Positions 17,160-26,137 are shown, numbered from the stretch's first letter. The stretch is DNA of 64,000 nucleotides from CBDUEV01 sp965366365 (GCA_965366365.1 CBDUEV010000007.1:1-64000), one strand, 5' to 3'. The notes: a model not told the origin generated them from the sequence alone. Numbers and translations: made by a program.

Positions 17160-18553
17160 TGATCAGGCGCTGGACACTCCGCCGGCGGCTGACGCTCGTG
17201 GTTGGCCTGGTCATCCTCCTGGTGAGCGCGTTCATCGCCGTCACCGTCTCGGCGGCGACCCGCCGTACCCTCATCGATCGCGTTGACGCCGATCTCCGAG
17301 TCTTTGCCGGACGGGCTGCGGTATCCCCCGTGCGTCCGAACACTCCCAACCCGGAGGCCGACGCCTTCGAGCCGTTTGCCCTGATTCGTCTCGACGTGGA
17401 TGGAACCGTGATCGCCGAGCGACCCGCCGGCTACGCAGACGATCCAAATCCGCTGCCCGATGTGAGCGGATTGGCGCTCGCCGAGCTCGGATCGGACAGC
17501 TTCCTCACCCTGGATACCATCGGCGGAGACGGGTCGGCTCGAGTTCTCATCCGCGAGATCCCGCAGGGATACCAAGTGGTGGCGACGTCGCTCGAGTCGG
17601 TTGACTCGACCACCCGCCAAACGTTGTGGACGTCGCTGGCGGTGGGCCTGATGGCCGCCATCGTGGGAATCGCCGCAGCCTGGCTGTCGGTGCGGCGAGG
17701 GTTCCGTCCCGTCGACGCCATGATCGAGACGGCGGGAGCCATCGCCGATGGGGATCTCTCGAGGCGGACCGAACTGGTGGAATCAGACACAGAGCTCGGT
17801 CGCCTGTCCACGGCGCTGGATCACATGCTGGCCAGGATCGAGAAGGCCGACCGGGAGCGCCTCCGCGAAGCCGGACGACTCCGCCGCTTCGCCGACGACG
17901 CGTCGCATGAGCTGCGCACCCCCATCTCCGCCATCGCAGGCTACGCCGAGCTGTACAACGCCGGGGGCGTTGAGCCGGGTCCGGCTCTCGACCGGGCCAT
18001 GGCACGGATCACCGAGGCGAGCGAACGGGCAGGACGCCTCATCGAAGACCTCCTGGCGCTCGCCCGCCTCGACCGCGAGATCGGTATGAACCAGTCGCGT
18101 CTCGATCTGAGTGCCCTGGTTGCCGACACCGTCGAGGACTCGCGCGTCAGCGCAGGTCTCGAGATCAACACCGACGCGGCAGAACCGGTCATGATCACTG
18201 GCGACGGGGTGTGGCTGCGCCAGGCAATAGACAACCTCATCAACAACGCGGTGTCTCACGCGCCGGAGTCGACATCGATCGAGCTGATCGTCGACAAGGC
18301 CGGCGACCAGGCGCGGCTGCGGGTCGTGGACCACGGGCCCGGCGTTCCCGAATCCGAACGGGAGCGGGTGTTCGATCGATTCGCTCGCCCCGACCACGGT
18401 CGCGACAGGTCACATGGCGGGGCCGGTCTTGGCCTCGCCATCGTCCGCGAGGTCGTGCTGTCCCACGGGGGCGAGGTGTCCATTCTGGAGACTCCAGGCG
18501 GAGGGGCAACCGTGCAGGTCTTGCTGCCGCTCGCCTCCGGTTCGGTTCGCTGA
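17156..18553 (+). CDS. Membrane sensor histidine kinase (partner of the OmpR-type regulator)
   Basis: 465 residues. Membrane segment 1 at about 13-33, an extracytoplasmic sensor stretch of about 120 residues, membrane segment 2 at about 160-180, then a HAMP linker. The phosphorylated His lies in DDASHELRTPISAI, and the ATPase has DNLINNAVSHAP (N box), VDHGPGVPESERERVFDRF (G1/F) and GGAGLGLAIVREV (G2). The start overlaps the regulator stop as ATGA, so the pair are stoichiometric partners. The extracellular part has no motif I recognise, so the signal is unknown. Confidence 0.93.
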   Translation: MMIRRWTLRRRLTLVVGLVILLVSAFIAVTVSAATRRTLIDRVDADLRVFAGRAAVSPVRPNTPNPEADAFEPFALIRLDVDGTVIAERPAGYADDPNPLPDVSGLALAELGSDSFLTLDTIGGDGSARVLIREIPQGYQVVATSLESVDSTTRQTLWTSLAVGLMAAIVGIAAAWLSVRRGFRPVDAMIETAGAIADGDLSRRTELVESDTELGRLSTALDHMLARIEKADRERLREAGRLRRFADDASHELRTPISAIAGYAELYNAGGVEPGPALDRAMARITEASERAGRLIEDLLALARLDREIGMNQSRLDLSALVADTVEDSRVSAGLEINTDAAEPVMITGDGVWLRQAIDNLINNAVSHAPESTSIELIVDKAGDQARLRVVDHGPGVPESERERVFDRFARPDHGRDRSHGGAGLGLAIVREVVLSHGGEVSILETPGGGATVQVLLPLASGSVR

Positions 18554-18562
18554 CCGCGGGCC

Positions 18563-18568
18563 TACTCT
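18563..18568 (+). promoter_or_regulatory. -10 element (TACTCT) for the DUF1684 gene
   Basis: TACTCT lies 8 bases before ATG 18577 with no Shine-Dalgarno site, again placing the transcription start at or next to the start codon. Confidence 0.45.
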
Positions 18569-18576
18569 GTCATCAC

Positions 18577-19101
18577 ATGGACGACCAGTACGACGTCGAA
18601 GCGCTTCTCGAATGGAGGGTCGAGCGAGACGAACATCTTCGTTCGCATTACACGTCGCCGATTCCGGAAGAGCACCTTCCCTCCTTCGCCGGTCTGCGCT
18701 ATTTCGAGCCCGACCCGGCCATGGTGATGCGGGGCACGTTCACGGCGGCCGACGGCCAGATCGACATCACCTCGTCGACAGGCGGCGTGATGGGCTACGA
18801 GCTCGCCGGCCACGTGACACTGACGCTTGGCGACGAATCGGTTCGCCTGGCTGTGCTCCGGGGCGAGGAAGACGATGTGTTCATCCCGTTCCGAGACGCC
18901 ACATCGGGCGTCGAATCGTACGGGGGCGGGAGGTATGTACCCGCCGTGATCGATGACACCGGTGAGGCCACCGTGGATTTCAATCGGACCATCAACCCGT
19001 TCTGTGCGTATGACGAGGAGTTCTCGTGCCCTCTCCCACCACACGGGAACTGGTTGACGCACCGCGTCGCGGCCGGCGAACAGGCCTACGAGGCGCCCTG
19101 A
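18577..19101 (+). CDS. DUF1684 family protein
   Basis: 174 residues. The C-terminal half has the DUF1684 signature: VDFNRTINPFCAYDEEF, CPLPPHGNW, then VAAGEQAY at the end. The middle contains the partner strand VFIPFRDATSGVESYGGGRYV. No biochemical role is established for this family. No signal peptide or membrane segment, so cytosolic. It follows the two-component pair by 23 bp but has its own apparent promoter. Convergent with the next gene, with only 36 bp and no clear terminator between. Confidence 0.85.
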   Translation: MDDQYDVEALLEWRVERDEHLRSHYTSPIPEEHLPSFAGLRYFEPDPAMVMRGTFTAADGQIDITSSTGGVMGYELAGHVTLTLGDESVRLAVLRGEEDDVFIPFRDATSGVESYGGGRYVPAVIDDTGEATVDFNRTINPFCAYDEEFSCPLPPHGNWLTHRVAAGEQAYEAP

Positions 19102-19137
19102 TCCGCGGTCAGGCCCGATCCGACCGAGCCGCCAGGC

Positions 19138-19518
19138 TCAGGTCTGATGACGATCGATCTCGTCGAGGTCTTTCAATGCCTTCTGTGCGGAGATGGTGAT
19201 CTCGGATCCCGGTGCCGAGGCAACCCGCTCGAGACCGTTTCGAGCGGTCGCGCCGCCGATGCTGGCGAGAACATCGACGAGCTCTGTGGATGCGGCGCCG
19301 GCAGTCAAGGCTTCTGTGATCAAGGGCACCGACCGCTCCCCGGCCTTCACCAGAAGGACCCCGGCGAGGGCCTGCGAATTCTCGTCTCCCGTCGCCACGG
19401 AGCCGACGAGAACTCGCCCGGCCGATTCGAGGCCGGTCAGGCGCCACACAGCACTGGCTGCGGCGATCTTGGCGGAGGATACGAGGCTCATGGGCTCAGC
19501 GTACCTCCGGTTGTTCAC
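19138..19518 (-). CDS. Hypothetical protein, helical repeat-like
   Basis: 126 residues if the GTG at 19518 is used, which overlaps the upstream stop as GTGA; ATG 19491 with GGAGG 12 bases upstream would give 117. The sequence is Ala/Leu/Val-rich with repeated helix pairs (SQALAGVLLVKAGERSVPLITEALTAG, read in pieces) that resemble HEAT-type repeats. I do not recognise a family. It appears co-translated with the alpha/beta hydrolase upstream, which also has a repeat-like N-terminal half, so the two may interact. Confidence 0.6.
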   Translation of the reverse strand: MNNRRYAEPMSLVSSAKIAAASAVWRLTGLESAGRVLVGSVATGDENSQALAGVLLVKAGERSVPLITEALTAGAASTELVDVLASIGGATARNGLERVASAPGSEITISAQKALKDLDEIDRHQT

Positions 19519-20624
19519 AACTCGGCGGGGAGACCGTATCGCTCCCAGTAGGCGGGCTCGTGGGTATCACCATGGTCGAACCATCCGTTGACCAGCGAGG
19601 TCACCTTCCCTCTGTGGGCTGAAGGGACCTTCAGTTTCTGGCCGCCGCGATCGGCGATGATCACCAGATCCCAGCGCACCCGCACGTCGATCAACCGCCG
19701 GACCCTGCCAAGCTCGGGAAACCACTCTCCGTGCACCGGCCAGCTCAGGAGGACCAGGCGGTCGACCTCGAGCCCGCGGCGGGTGGCCAGGTTGGCGACG
19801 GTGGCGCCATGGCTGTGGGCGAACACGTCCGGCCGCTGCAAGCCCTGGTCGACCACCCAATCGGCCATGCGCTGGGCGGCGAGCTGGCGAGCGCCATCGG
19901 AGTAGAGCCCCGTCCATTGGTAGCTGGGGTCGTGCGGGTTGAGCGCCGGGATCAATCCGGCGAGGTAGCTATGGAACGTCCCCCCGGGCCGCCACCAGCG
20001 ACTCCTTGCCGCGAACGTCCCATGGCTGAGCACGGCGGTATGAGACTCACGATCGGTGCCGCTCAGCTCCGCCGGGCGACCGACGACATACCGCAGGGCT
20101 TCGTGGCTCGGAACGACCCGAGCGAGGCCAACCCTCCCCAGATCGCGGACGAGCGGGTCACGAGACCTGGCGCCCTCCACCAGCACGTCCACCACATCCT
20201 CACGGGGGCCGGTGGTGTCCAGGGCGGCGGTCGCCGCCGCCGTCCGAACGAGGCGGCTGTCACTGTGCAGATTCGCCTCGACGAGTGACGCCGCAGTGAC
20301 CGCCTCGGGTTTGTCGATCAGTCGTTTCGTGATGGCGGCGCTGGCAGACGCCGGGATCCGCACGTCTGCCCGACCCACATGGGTGTCGACATCGATATCG
20401 AGAGGCCTCACCGCCTGAGCGACGGGCATTCTTCGCTTGCGCTCGATGCGGCGAAGGTCACTCGGCAAATCGAGTTCGCGCGGGGAGTCCAGTCTCTCCG
20501 TCTCACCACCGACCGCGGCCCCGGCGGTCAGCACGATCGCTGCCTGACTGAGCCGGGCGTCACGGCTCGTCTCCTCGAACGCCTCCGGCCCGGTGACGGG
20601 TGTGACTTCGTGGTATCCGGCCAT
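19515..20624 (-). CDS. Alpha/beta-hydrolase with N-terminal helical region
   Basis: 369 residues. Residues about 85-180 look like helical repeats (EANLHSDSRLVRTAAATAAL, then DVVDVLVEGARSRDPLVRDL). From about 195 an alpha/beta-hydrolase domain begins (VLSHGTFAARSRWW), with the nucleophile elbow VFAHSHGATVANLA (GxSxG-like AHSHGA) and the strand VDRLVLLSWPVHGEW. A late GWFDHGDTHEP holds a possible catalytic His. Substrate unknown; a lipase/esterase guess rests only on the fold. ATG 20624 has AGGGG 9 bases upstream. Confidence 0.7.
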   Translation of the reverse strand: MAGYHEVTPVTGPEAFEETSRDARLSQAAIVLTAGAAVGGETERLDSPRELDLPSDLRRIERKRRMPVAQAVRPLDIDVDTHVGRADVRIPASASAAITKRLIDKPEAVTAASLVEANLHSDSRLVRTAAATAALDTTGPREDVVDVLVEGARSRDPLVRDLGRVGLARVVPSHEALRYVVGRPAELSGTDRESHTAVLSHGTFAARSRWWRPGGTFHSYLAGLIPALNPHDPSYQWTGLYSDGARQLAAQRMADWVVDQGLQRPDVFAHSHGATVANLATRRGLEVDRLVLLSWPVHGEWFPELGRVRRLIDVRVRWDLVIIADRGGQKLKVPSAHRGKVTSLVNGWFDHGDTHEPAYWERYGLPAEL

Positions 20625-20731
20625 TGGCGTGTCCCCTCGTCCGCTCCCTCAAGTGATACCCCAGGAGACGCGGCGAGTCAATGAGCGGTGCCGGGCCAAA
20701 CACAGCAGGCAACGGGAGAAGGTCGATCGGC

Positions 20732-21502
20732 CTAGCGCAGATGGCGCAGGAGCACCTCGGCGATTGCCCCGGGCGCCTCACCGACGACGGCGTGGCCAAC
20801 GCCGTCGAGGACCACCAACTCACCGTTCGGGATCAGATTCGCCAGCTGTCTGCCCTGGTCGTGATATTTCCGGTCGTCCGCCCCCACGACCACGGTGACG
20901 GGCATCGAGAGGCGACCGACCCTCTCTCCGAGGTACGGCTGAACACCCTGGCCGAATCCCCGGAGGGCGGCGGCGAGTCCTTGAGCCGTGTTGCGCAGGC
21001 GCAGCGCCTTGTCAGCCTCCCGCCACTCGGCGTCCCGACGCCCGAGGCCGGCGAACAGCGGGAAGTCGACCCACCCGTCCACGAACCGTTCGATTCCCCC
21101 AGCCTCGATCTGGCGAGCCAGCCGGTCGTCCCCCGCCCTCCGGGCGGCCCTTTCTGCCTCGCCGGCGATTCCAGCTCCGGCGGCGATGACGATCAGGCTC
21201 CGCACCAGGTCGGGCCCGGCCAGGGCGGCCTCCATTGCCATGCGGCCCCCTGCCGAATAGCCGAGCAGCACCCCCGGATCTCCCGAGGCTTCGGCCACGC
21301 CGGCGAGCGCGGCGAGGATCCGGTCGGTGGCGGTGGTCACGTCCACCGGGCCCCGCTCCTCGTCGTGGCCGGGCAGCGCTGGACACAGCGCACCGTGGCC
21401 CACGAGGCCGACCAGCTCGGCGAACATCTCTGGCCGTTGCGTGAAGCCGTGGACGCCGACCCAGGTGGCCGGCTGCTCGCCGAGTGGGGTGATCGTGCTC
21501 AT
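20732..21502 (-). CDS. menH: Alpha/beta-hydrolase, probable MenH (SHCHC synthase)
   Basis: 256 residues. The fold starts with WVGVHGFTQRPEMFAEL (oxyanion loop HGF), then PGHDEERG, the nucleophile elbow LLGYSAGGRMAMEAAL (Ser in GYSAGGR, the MenH-like form), VVVGADDRKYHDQG (Asp) and DGVGHAVVGEAP (His). In menaquinone synthesis MenH removes pyruvate from the MenD product to give SHCHC. Being divergent from menD, with start codons 20 bases apart or less, supports this over a generic hydrolase. Confidence 0.82.
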   Translation of the reverse strand: MSTITPLGEQPATWVGVHGFTQRPEMFAELVGLVGHGALCPALPGHDEERGPVDVTTATDRILAALAGVAEASGDPGVLLGYSAGGRMAMEAALAGPDLVRSLIVIAAGAGIAGEAERAARRAGDDRLARQIEAGGIERFVDGWVDFPLFAGLGRRDAEWREADKALRLRNTAQGLAAALRGFGQGVQPYLGERVGRLSMPVTVVVGADDRKYHDQGRQLANLIPNGELVVLDGVGHAVVGEAPGAIAEVLLRHLR

Positions 21503-21508
21503 GGCCGG

Positions 21509-21514
21509 TATTCT
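21509..21514 (+). promoter_or_regulatory. -10 element (TATTCT) for menD, lying against the menH start
   Basis: TATTCT is 7 bases before GTG 21522. The divergent menH ATG is at 21502-21500, so the menD core promoter must overlap the menH coding region. Confidence 0.5.
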
Positions 21515-21521
21515 CCCAGAC

Positions 21522-23210
21522 GTGGCGAATCCGAACTACGTCTTCACCTACACCCTGGCTCGGGGGCTCCGGGACCTCGGGGCGACCGACGCCGTCGTCA
21601 CTCCTGGCTCCCGCAACACTCCCCTGGCTCTGGCCTTTGCGGAAACCGACGGTCTAGCCCGCTGGATACACCACGACGAGCGCTCCGCCGCATTCTTCGC
21701 GTTGGGCTTGGCCAAGACCACCGGCCGGCCCGTCATCCTGGTGTGCACGTCGGGGACGGCTGCAGCCGAGTACCTCCCCGCGTTGACCGAGGCTCGCCAC
21801 GCTCGCGTACCTCTGATCGCGCTCACTGCTGATCGCCCCCCCGAGCTTCGCCAGGTGGCGGCCCCACAGTCGATCAACCAGATCGGCATCTACGGTCCGG
21901 CCGTCAAGTGGTCACACGAGGCGGGAACTCCCACCACGGACTACCCACCGGGACCCTATGCGGCCCGCCTGGCCGGCGCAGCCTGGACGCGCAGCCTGGA
22001 TTCACCGGCCGGACCGGTTCACCTCAACTGTCCGTTCCGCGAACCTCTCGCCCCCATCGATCTGCCGCAGATCGATAGCCTCGCCGCCGTTGCCCCCGTC
22101 CACCAAGGATCGCTCATCCCGGGCCCCGCCGCGCTTCAGGCGGTGGCCGAGCAGCTGTCGGGTCGCCGGGTTCTGCTGGTGGCCGGCGAGATGCCGGCCG
22201 AGGCGATCGAACCGGTGGCGGCTTTGAGCGCCGCGCTGGATGCACCGTTGTTTGCCGATCCGCTCTCGGGCCTCCGGGCGGGTCACCACGACAAGAGCCG
22301 GGTGATCACCACCGGCGACACACTGGCTCGGGCGGGCCTTCTCGACGGGCGCCTCGCCCCCGAGGTCGTGGTCAGGTTTGGCGCGCCGGCCACGTCGAAG
22401 GCGCTCGCCCAGCGGCTCTCGGGGAATCCCCCTGTGACCCAGGTGGTGGTGGACGATGCCGAGTGGCGCCAGCCCACCACGGGTGCGGCCACGATGGTGC
22501 GCGGCACCTCCGCCGCCACTGCGTCGGCCTTGGTCCCCCTCGTCTCGCCTGGCGGCCCCGACTGGATGCAGGCGTGGCGAGAGGCCGACAACAAGGTCCA
22601 ACACCTGTGGAGCGAGATCGCCTTCCCGTCCGAACCGGCGGTGATCCAGACGATTGCCGCCCACCTTCCGTCGGGATCTCGGCTCTGGGTGGCCAGTTCG
22701 ATGCCGATTCGCGACCTCGACAGTTTCTGCGGGCCGACGGAGCGGCCGATCCGGATCGTCGCCAACCGGGGCGCCAACGGGATCGATGGCTTCGTGTCGT
22801 CGGTCTTGGGTTCGGCCGCGGCCGGGCCGGCACCGACCTTCGGGGTGAGTGGCGATCTCTCCCTGCTCCATGACCTGACCGCCTTAGCCGGCGGCGTTCG
22901 CCTCGGTCTCGACGCCACCATCGTGGTGATCAACAACGACGGAGGTGGCATCTTTCACTTTCTGCCTCAGGCCGACCATCCCGAGTTCTTCGAGTCTCAC
23001 CTCGTCACCCCACACGGTCTCGATTTCGGGCCGTTGGTGGAGGGATTCGGCGCCGTCTACCAGCTGGTGGAGGAGCACTCCGGTCTCGTCGAGGCGCTCA
23101 CGACTCCACCGAGCGGGATTCGCGTCGTCGAGGTCCGGACCGACCGCCGCCACAACGCCGACCTTCACGAAGCCTGGTGGAGGAAGGCCGCGGAGACCCT
23201 GTCCGTCTAG
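21522..23210 (+). CDS. menD: SEPHCHC synthase (2-succinyl-5-enolpyruvyl-6-hydroxy-3-cyclohexene-1-carboxylate synthase)
   Basis: Thiamine-diphosphate enzyme adding succinic semialdehyde (from 2-oxoglutarate) to isochorismate, the first committed menaquinone step. N-terminal PYR domain: DAVVTPGSRNTPLALAF and IHHDERSAAFFALG with the catalytic Glu in this region, plus LVCTSGTAAAEYLPA and LTADRPPELR. C-terminal PP domain: NRGANGIDGFVSS and GVSGDLSLLHDLTAL, then VINNDGGGIFHFLPQ for Mg/TPP binding. I choose GTG 21522 (562 residues) because homologues begin near ANPNYVFTYTLARGL and a -10 sits 7 bases upstream; ATG 21501 is possible. Confidence 0.95.
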   Translation: MANPNYVFTYTLARGLRDLGATDAVVTPGSRNTPLALAFAETDGLARWIHHDERSAAFFALGLAKTTGRPVILVCTSGTAAAEYLPALTEARHARVPLIALTADRPPELRQVAAPQSINQIGIYGPAVKWSHEAGTPTTDYPPGPYAARLAGAAWTRSLDSPAGPVHLNCPFREPLAPIDLPQIDSLAAVAPVHQGSLIPGPAALQAVAEQLSGRRVLLVAGEMPAEAIEPVAALSAALDAPLFADPLSGLRAGHHDKSRVITTGDTLARAGLLDGRLAPEVVVRFGAPATSKALAQRLSGNPPVTQVVVDDAEWRQPTTGAATMVRGTSAATASALVPLVSPGGPDWMQAWREADNKVQHLWSEIAFPSEPAVIQTIAAHLPSGSRLWVASSMPIRDLDSFCGPTERPIRIVANRGANGIDGFVSSVLGSAAAGPAPTFGVSGDLSLLHDLTALAGGVRLGLDATIVVINNDGGGIFHFLPQADHPEFFESHLVTPHGLDFGPLVEGFGAVYQLVEEHSGLVEALTTPPSGIRVVEVRTDRRHNADLHEAWWRKAAETLSV

Positions 23211-23252
23211 AAACACTCGGCGGCCACACCACACACCCATCGCAGAAACGCA

Positions 23253-23307
23253 CACACCGCAGAAACGCACAGCGTTTCTGCGGTGTGAAGCGAACTAGGT
23301 TCGCTTC
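23253..23307. terminator. Twin perfect hairpins between convergent menD and menF
   Basis: First hairpin: 16-bp perfect stem, arms 23253-23268 and 23272-23287, 3-base loop. Second: 9-bp perfect stem, arms 23287-23295 and 23299-23307, 3-base loop. They share one base. Because stems are symmetric they can end transcripts from both sides. A partial copy of the first arm (CGCAGAAACGCACAC) lies at 23241-23255. Confidence 0.75.
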
Positions 23308-23320
23308 ACGTAGTTCGCCT

Positions 23321-24649
23321 TCACGCTTCGGTCAACATCTGGAGCATCGTCCGGAACTTGAGTCTGGTTTCCTCGAGTTCCACGGACGGCACGGAGTCGG
23401 CCACGATCCCGGCGCCGGCGTAGAGGAAGGCCTGGTTCCCGCGCAGGAGCGCGCACCTGAGCGCAACGGCGATCTCGCCGTCTCCGTCGGCCGACATCCA
23501 GCCGATGCCGCCGGCGTACCAACCCCGATCGAGTCCCTCGCACTTGTCCAGAAACGCCAGCGCCTCATCGCGGGGGCTTCCTCCGACGGCGGGAGTGGGG
23601 TGCAACGCCCCTGCTACATCGATCACGGTCATCGGGTGGGAGAGGGTTCCGGCGACCTCACTGGAGAGGTGCTGCACGTGCGTGAGCTTGCGGAGGCTCG
23701 GGTACCGGTCGACCTGAAGCTCGGTGACCAGCGGCGCCAGTCGAGCGGCGATGTCGTCGACGACCACTCGGTGCTCCACCCGGTTCTTGGCACTGGCCAT
23801 CAGTTCGTCGCCGATACCCCGATCGGCCTCGTCTCCTTCGCCGCGCGGAGCCGAGCCGGCCAGTGGATGAGAACTGACCCGTCCACCTTCGACCGCGACG
23901 AGCAGCTCTGGCGAGGCTCCCACGAAGACCCCATCTCCCTGTTGCCAACCAAAGACGTAGCAGGCGGGGTAGTCGTGGCCGAGACGGTTCACGAGGTCGA
24001 AAGGTCGGGGGGTGATGTCCGATGTGACTACCACGGAGCGAGCCAGGACGGCTTTCGCCATGCCACCGGCTCGGATCTGGCCTACGGCATCAGCGACGGC
24101 CTGTTCGTACTGGGAGGGGGAAGGCCGTGACTCGATGGCATGGTCGGTGGCGTTCGACCCCATCGGCGGCGGTGGCACCTCGAGGGTGCGGAGGACATCG
24201 GCGACAGAACCGAAGCTTCGACCCGGGGGCAGCGTCACCACCAGCTTCGTTTCGCCGTCTTCCCGAATCGCCGCGATGAGCGGAACGACCCCGCTGGTAG
24301 GGGTGAAGCCGTCCCATTCCGGTCGACGACCTCCTTCTGGCGAGAACGAGAACCCCACCAGAACCCGCAGATGAGGAGAGATCTCCTCGAACTGCCTCAC
24401 CTCGTCGGTAAAGGCGCTGAACCGGTCGGGCCCGAACGGCGCCACCGTCTGCCATGCCGCACCCAACCCGGCGATCTGACGGCCGGCCGGGGTGCTCAGG
24501 TAGCCGGCGAAGGGGAACTGGTCGCTGCCGGAACGCACCAGATCCAGGGGGCGGAGGTCGGCTGGTCCCCATGCCACCCTCACGGCGTTCGGTTCGAGCG
24601 CGCCAAACTGGGTCTCGAGTGACTCGATGAGCGCAGGTGAGATCAACAC
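23321..24649 (-). CDS. menF: Isochorismate synthase
   Basis: Chorismate-utilising enzyme converting chorismate to isochorismate at the entry to menaquinone synthesis. C-terminal motifs: AYVFGWQQGDGVFVGASPELLV is read in parts as CYVFGWQQGDG and FVGASPELLV, then SHPLAGSAPRGEGD, ELMASAKNRVEHRVVVDDI, and ALHPTPAVGGSPRDEAL, YAGGIGWMSADGDGEI near the end. The catalytic Lys-Glu pair region is present. GTG 24649 is chosen (442 residues): TAGACT lies exactly 7 bases before it. An ATG-less extension to 24685 has no family match. The location fits with menD, menH. Confidence 0.92.
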   Translation of the reverse strand: MLISPALIESLETQFGALEPNAVRVAWGPADLRPLDLVRSGSDQFPFAGYLSTPAGRQIAGLGAAWQTVAPFGPDRFSAFTDEVRQFEEISPHLRVLVGFSFSPEGGRRPEWDGFTPTSGVVPLIAAIREDGETKLVVTLPPGRSFGSVADVLRTLEVPPPPMGSNATDHAIESRPSPSQYEQAVADAVGQIRAGGMAKAVLARSVVVTSDITPRPFDLVNRLGHDYPACYVFGWQQGDGVFVGASPELLVAVEGGRVSSHPLAGSAPRGEGDEADRGIGDELMASAKNRVEHRVVVDDIAARLAPLVTELQVDRYPSLRKLTHVQHLSSEVAGTLSHPMTVIDVAGALHPTPAVGGSPRDEALAFLDKCEGLDRGWYAGGIGWMSADGDGEIAVALRCALLRGNQAFLYAGAGIVADSVPSVELEETRLKFRTMLQMLTEA

Positions 24650-24656
24650 GCCCGGC

Positions 24657-24662
24657 AGTCTA
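24657..24662 (-). promoter_or_regulatory. -10 element (TAGACT) for a leaderless menF transcript
   Basis: TAGACT on the minus strand is separated by exactly 7 bases from GTG 24649, the same geometry as menD. Confidence 0.5.
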
Positions 24663-24691
24663 TTGGGGAACGCACACAATCCCAACGGCGC

Positions 24692-25510
24692 TCAGCGGCC
24701 CAATGATCGAATCTCGGCTTGGATGATCTCGGCGAGCAGGCGCGGTGCTTCCATCGGAACGAAATGGGTGGTGCCGGCAACCACCAGGCCTTTCCCATCC
24801 GGCAACCTCCCCGCGAGGTGTGCCGTGTACTCGGGCGTGTGGCTGGTGGAGTCCTCGCCGGCGACTACCAGCACCGGTATCTCCACCTCGCCGAGGCGAT
24901 CGTACACCCCGTGGGCACCGGCGGTTTCATAGAGCTCAGCCTCGTCCTCCGGCGAGCAGGCGAGGATCCAGCGGTCGCCGTCGCGCTCGAGTCCGCCGGC
25001 GATGTAGGCATCCATGGCCTCAGGGGTCCAGCGCGAAAAGACCTGCTTCTGCTGGAACTTCAGGAGCGCTTCCTGAGGCGATGAGAACGAACGTCGGCGG
25101 CGGCGAGCTGATCTCGCCATCATGTTCTCGTCCGTGGACCGGCGGTACGGTCCTGGGAAGACGATGGGCTCGACGAGGACCAGCCGCTCGAACAGGCCGG
25201 GGTTCTCGAGCTGGGCCATGACCAGGGCAGCCGACCCCATGGAATGGCCGACCCCGATCCGAGGCGCTGGCTCGCCTAGCGAGACACCGGCGGCTGCCGA
25301 TCCGAACGACCACCAGTCGATCGGGTGCGGGGCCTTTGGGGATTCACCGTGGGATGGAAAATCCCAGGCTACGGCGGGAAGCGTTTCGCCGAGCAGTCTC
25401 AGCTCGTCCACCACCGGACCCCACACCTCCTTGGAGAAGCCGTTGGCGTGGGACAGGCACAGGGTGGCGAGACCCGCTCCCTCCCAGCGTTTGATGGCGA
25501 GGTTGCTCAC
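24692..25510 (-). CDS. Alpha/beta-hydrolase
   Basis: 272 residues with HANGFSKEVWGPVV (oxyanion loop), AWDFPSHGESPKAP, the nucleophile elbow IGVGHSMGSAALVM, VVAGEDSTSHTPEY (acid region) and VVAGTTHFVPMEAP (His). This is the HGF/HANG type of hydrolase found in haloalkane dehalogenase/esterase-like groups; the substrate cannot be read. A basic run SARRRRRSF around 135 is unusual inside the cap domain. GTG start directly follows the stop of the DUF3105 gene, so they form one transcript. It ends 42 bp before menF and may be read through into it. Confidence 0.8.
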   Translation of the reverse strand: MSNLAIKRWEGAGLATLCLSHANGFSKEVWGPVVDELRLLGETLPAVAWDFPSHGESPKAPHPIDWWSFGSAAAGVSLGEPAPRIGVGHSMGSAALVMAQLENPGLFERLVLVEPIVFPGPYRRSTDENMMARSARRRRRSFSSPQEALLKFQQKQVFSRWTPEAMDAYIAGGLERDGDRWILACSPEDEAELYETAGAHGVYDRLGEVEIPVLVVAGEDSTSHTPEYTAHLAGRLPDGKGLVVAGTTHFVPMEAPRLLAEIIQAEIRSLGR

Positions 25511-26137
25511 CTATCGAGGCGAGGCCGCAGCACGGACGTGGTGGTCGAGACCCTCGAACAACCGGATGAAGGCATACACCTCGTCTTGGGTCTCCTCCGA
25601 CCAGTCATCGAAGTAGAGCACCCTGGTCCACGCCACCGCTGCTCCCAGATGCGGTGTCCCGGTGGAGTCGACGATGCCCGAATACTCGGTCATCAAGAGG
25701 TTCTCGCCTGGGAAGTCCCTGGAGACGGCCGCTCGCAAGCCAAGGACGATGTCGTCGCAGCCGTCAGGACAGTCGTAGGTGAGGACTACGCCGCCGTCCT
25801 CGAGGTTGTGCAGAAAGATCTCGGGCCGGACCGGTGCCTCCTGCTCACCCCAGGCAGCGAGGAAACCGACGTGAGGACCCGACGAAGGTGGGGAGCTGTT
25901 GTAGGGGACATGGGTCTCGAATTCCGAGGCGAGGTGGTTGTTGCCGAGGCTCGGAAACACCTCACCGGGCGGAGCCGGTTGAAGAACGATGTAGGCCGCG
26001 AAAGCCGCCAAGGCGAGCGCGACGCCGCCTGCAACCGTCAGGTTCTTGCGTCGCGCCGTGGCGTGCTTCTCTGCAGCCTTCTTTTCAGCCTGCTCTATCC
26101 GCCGGCGCTCGGCAGCTCTACCTCGGGTCCGAGACAT
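25511..26137 (-). CDS. DUF3105 membrane-anchored protein
   Basis: 208 residues: a charged N-terminus (RRRIEQAEKKAAEKH), one membrane segment at about 33-52 (LTVAGGVALALAAFAAYIVL), then an extracytoplasmic DUF3105 domain with FPSLGNNHL, HVPYNSSPPSSGPHVG, FLHNLEDGGVVLTYDC. The His residues in HLA, HVPY, GPHVG, and LHNLEDGG are conserved in the family and look metal-binding, but the function is unknown. AAAGGAG 8 bases before ATG 26137 supports the start. It lies downstream of the CBS-BON gene by 72 bp. Confidence 0.82.
   Translation of the reverse strand: MSRTRGRAAERRRIEQAEKKAAEKHATARRKNLTVAGGVALALAAFAAYIVLQPAPPGEVFPSLGNNHLASEFETHVPYNSSPPSSGPHVGFLAAWGEQEAPVRPEIFLHNLEDGGVVLTYDCPDGCDDIVLGLRAAVSRDFPGENLLMTEYSGIVDSTGTPHLGAAVAWTRVLYFDDWSEETQDEVYAFIRLFEGLDHHVRAAASPR

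Noticed and set aside
23241..23307. Insertion sequence ends or transposon remnant
   Set aside because: Hairpins are adjacent, with no transposase or target duplication.
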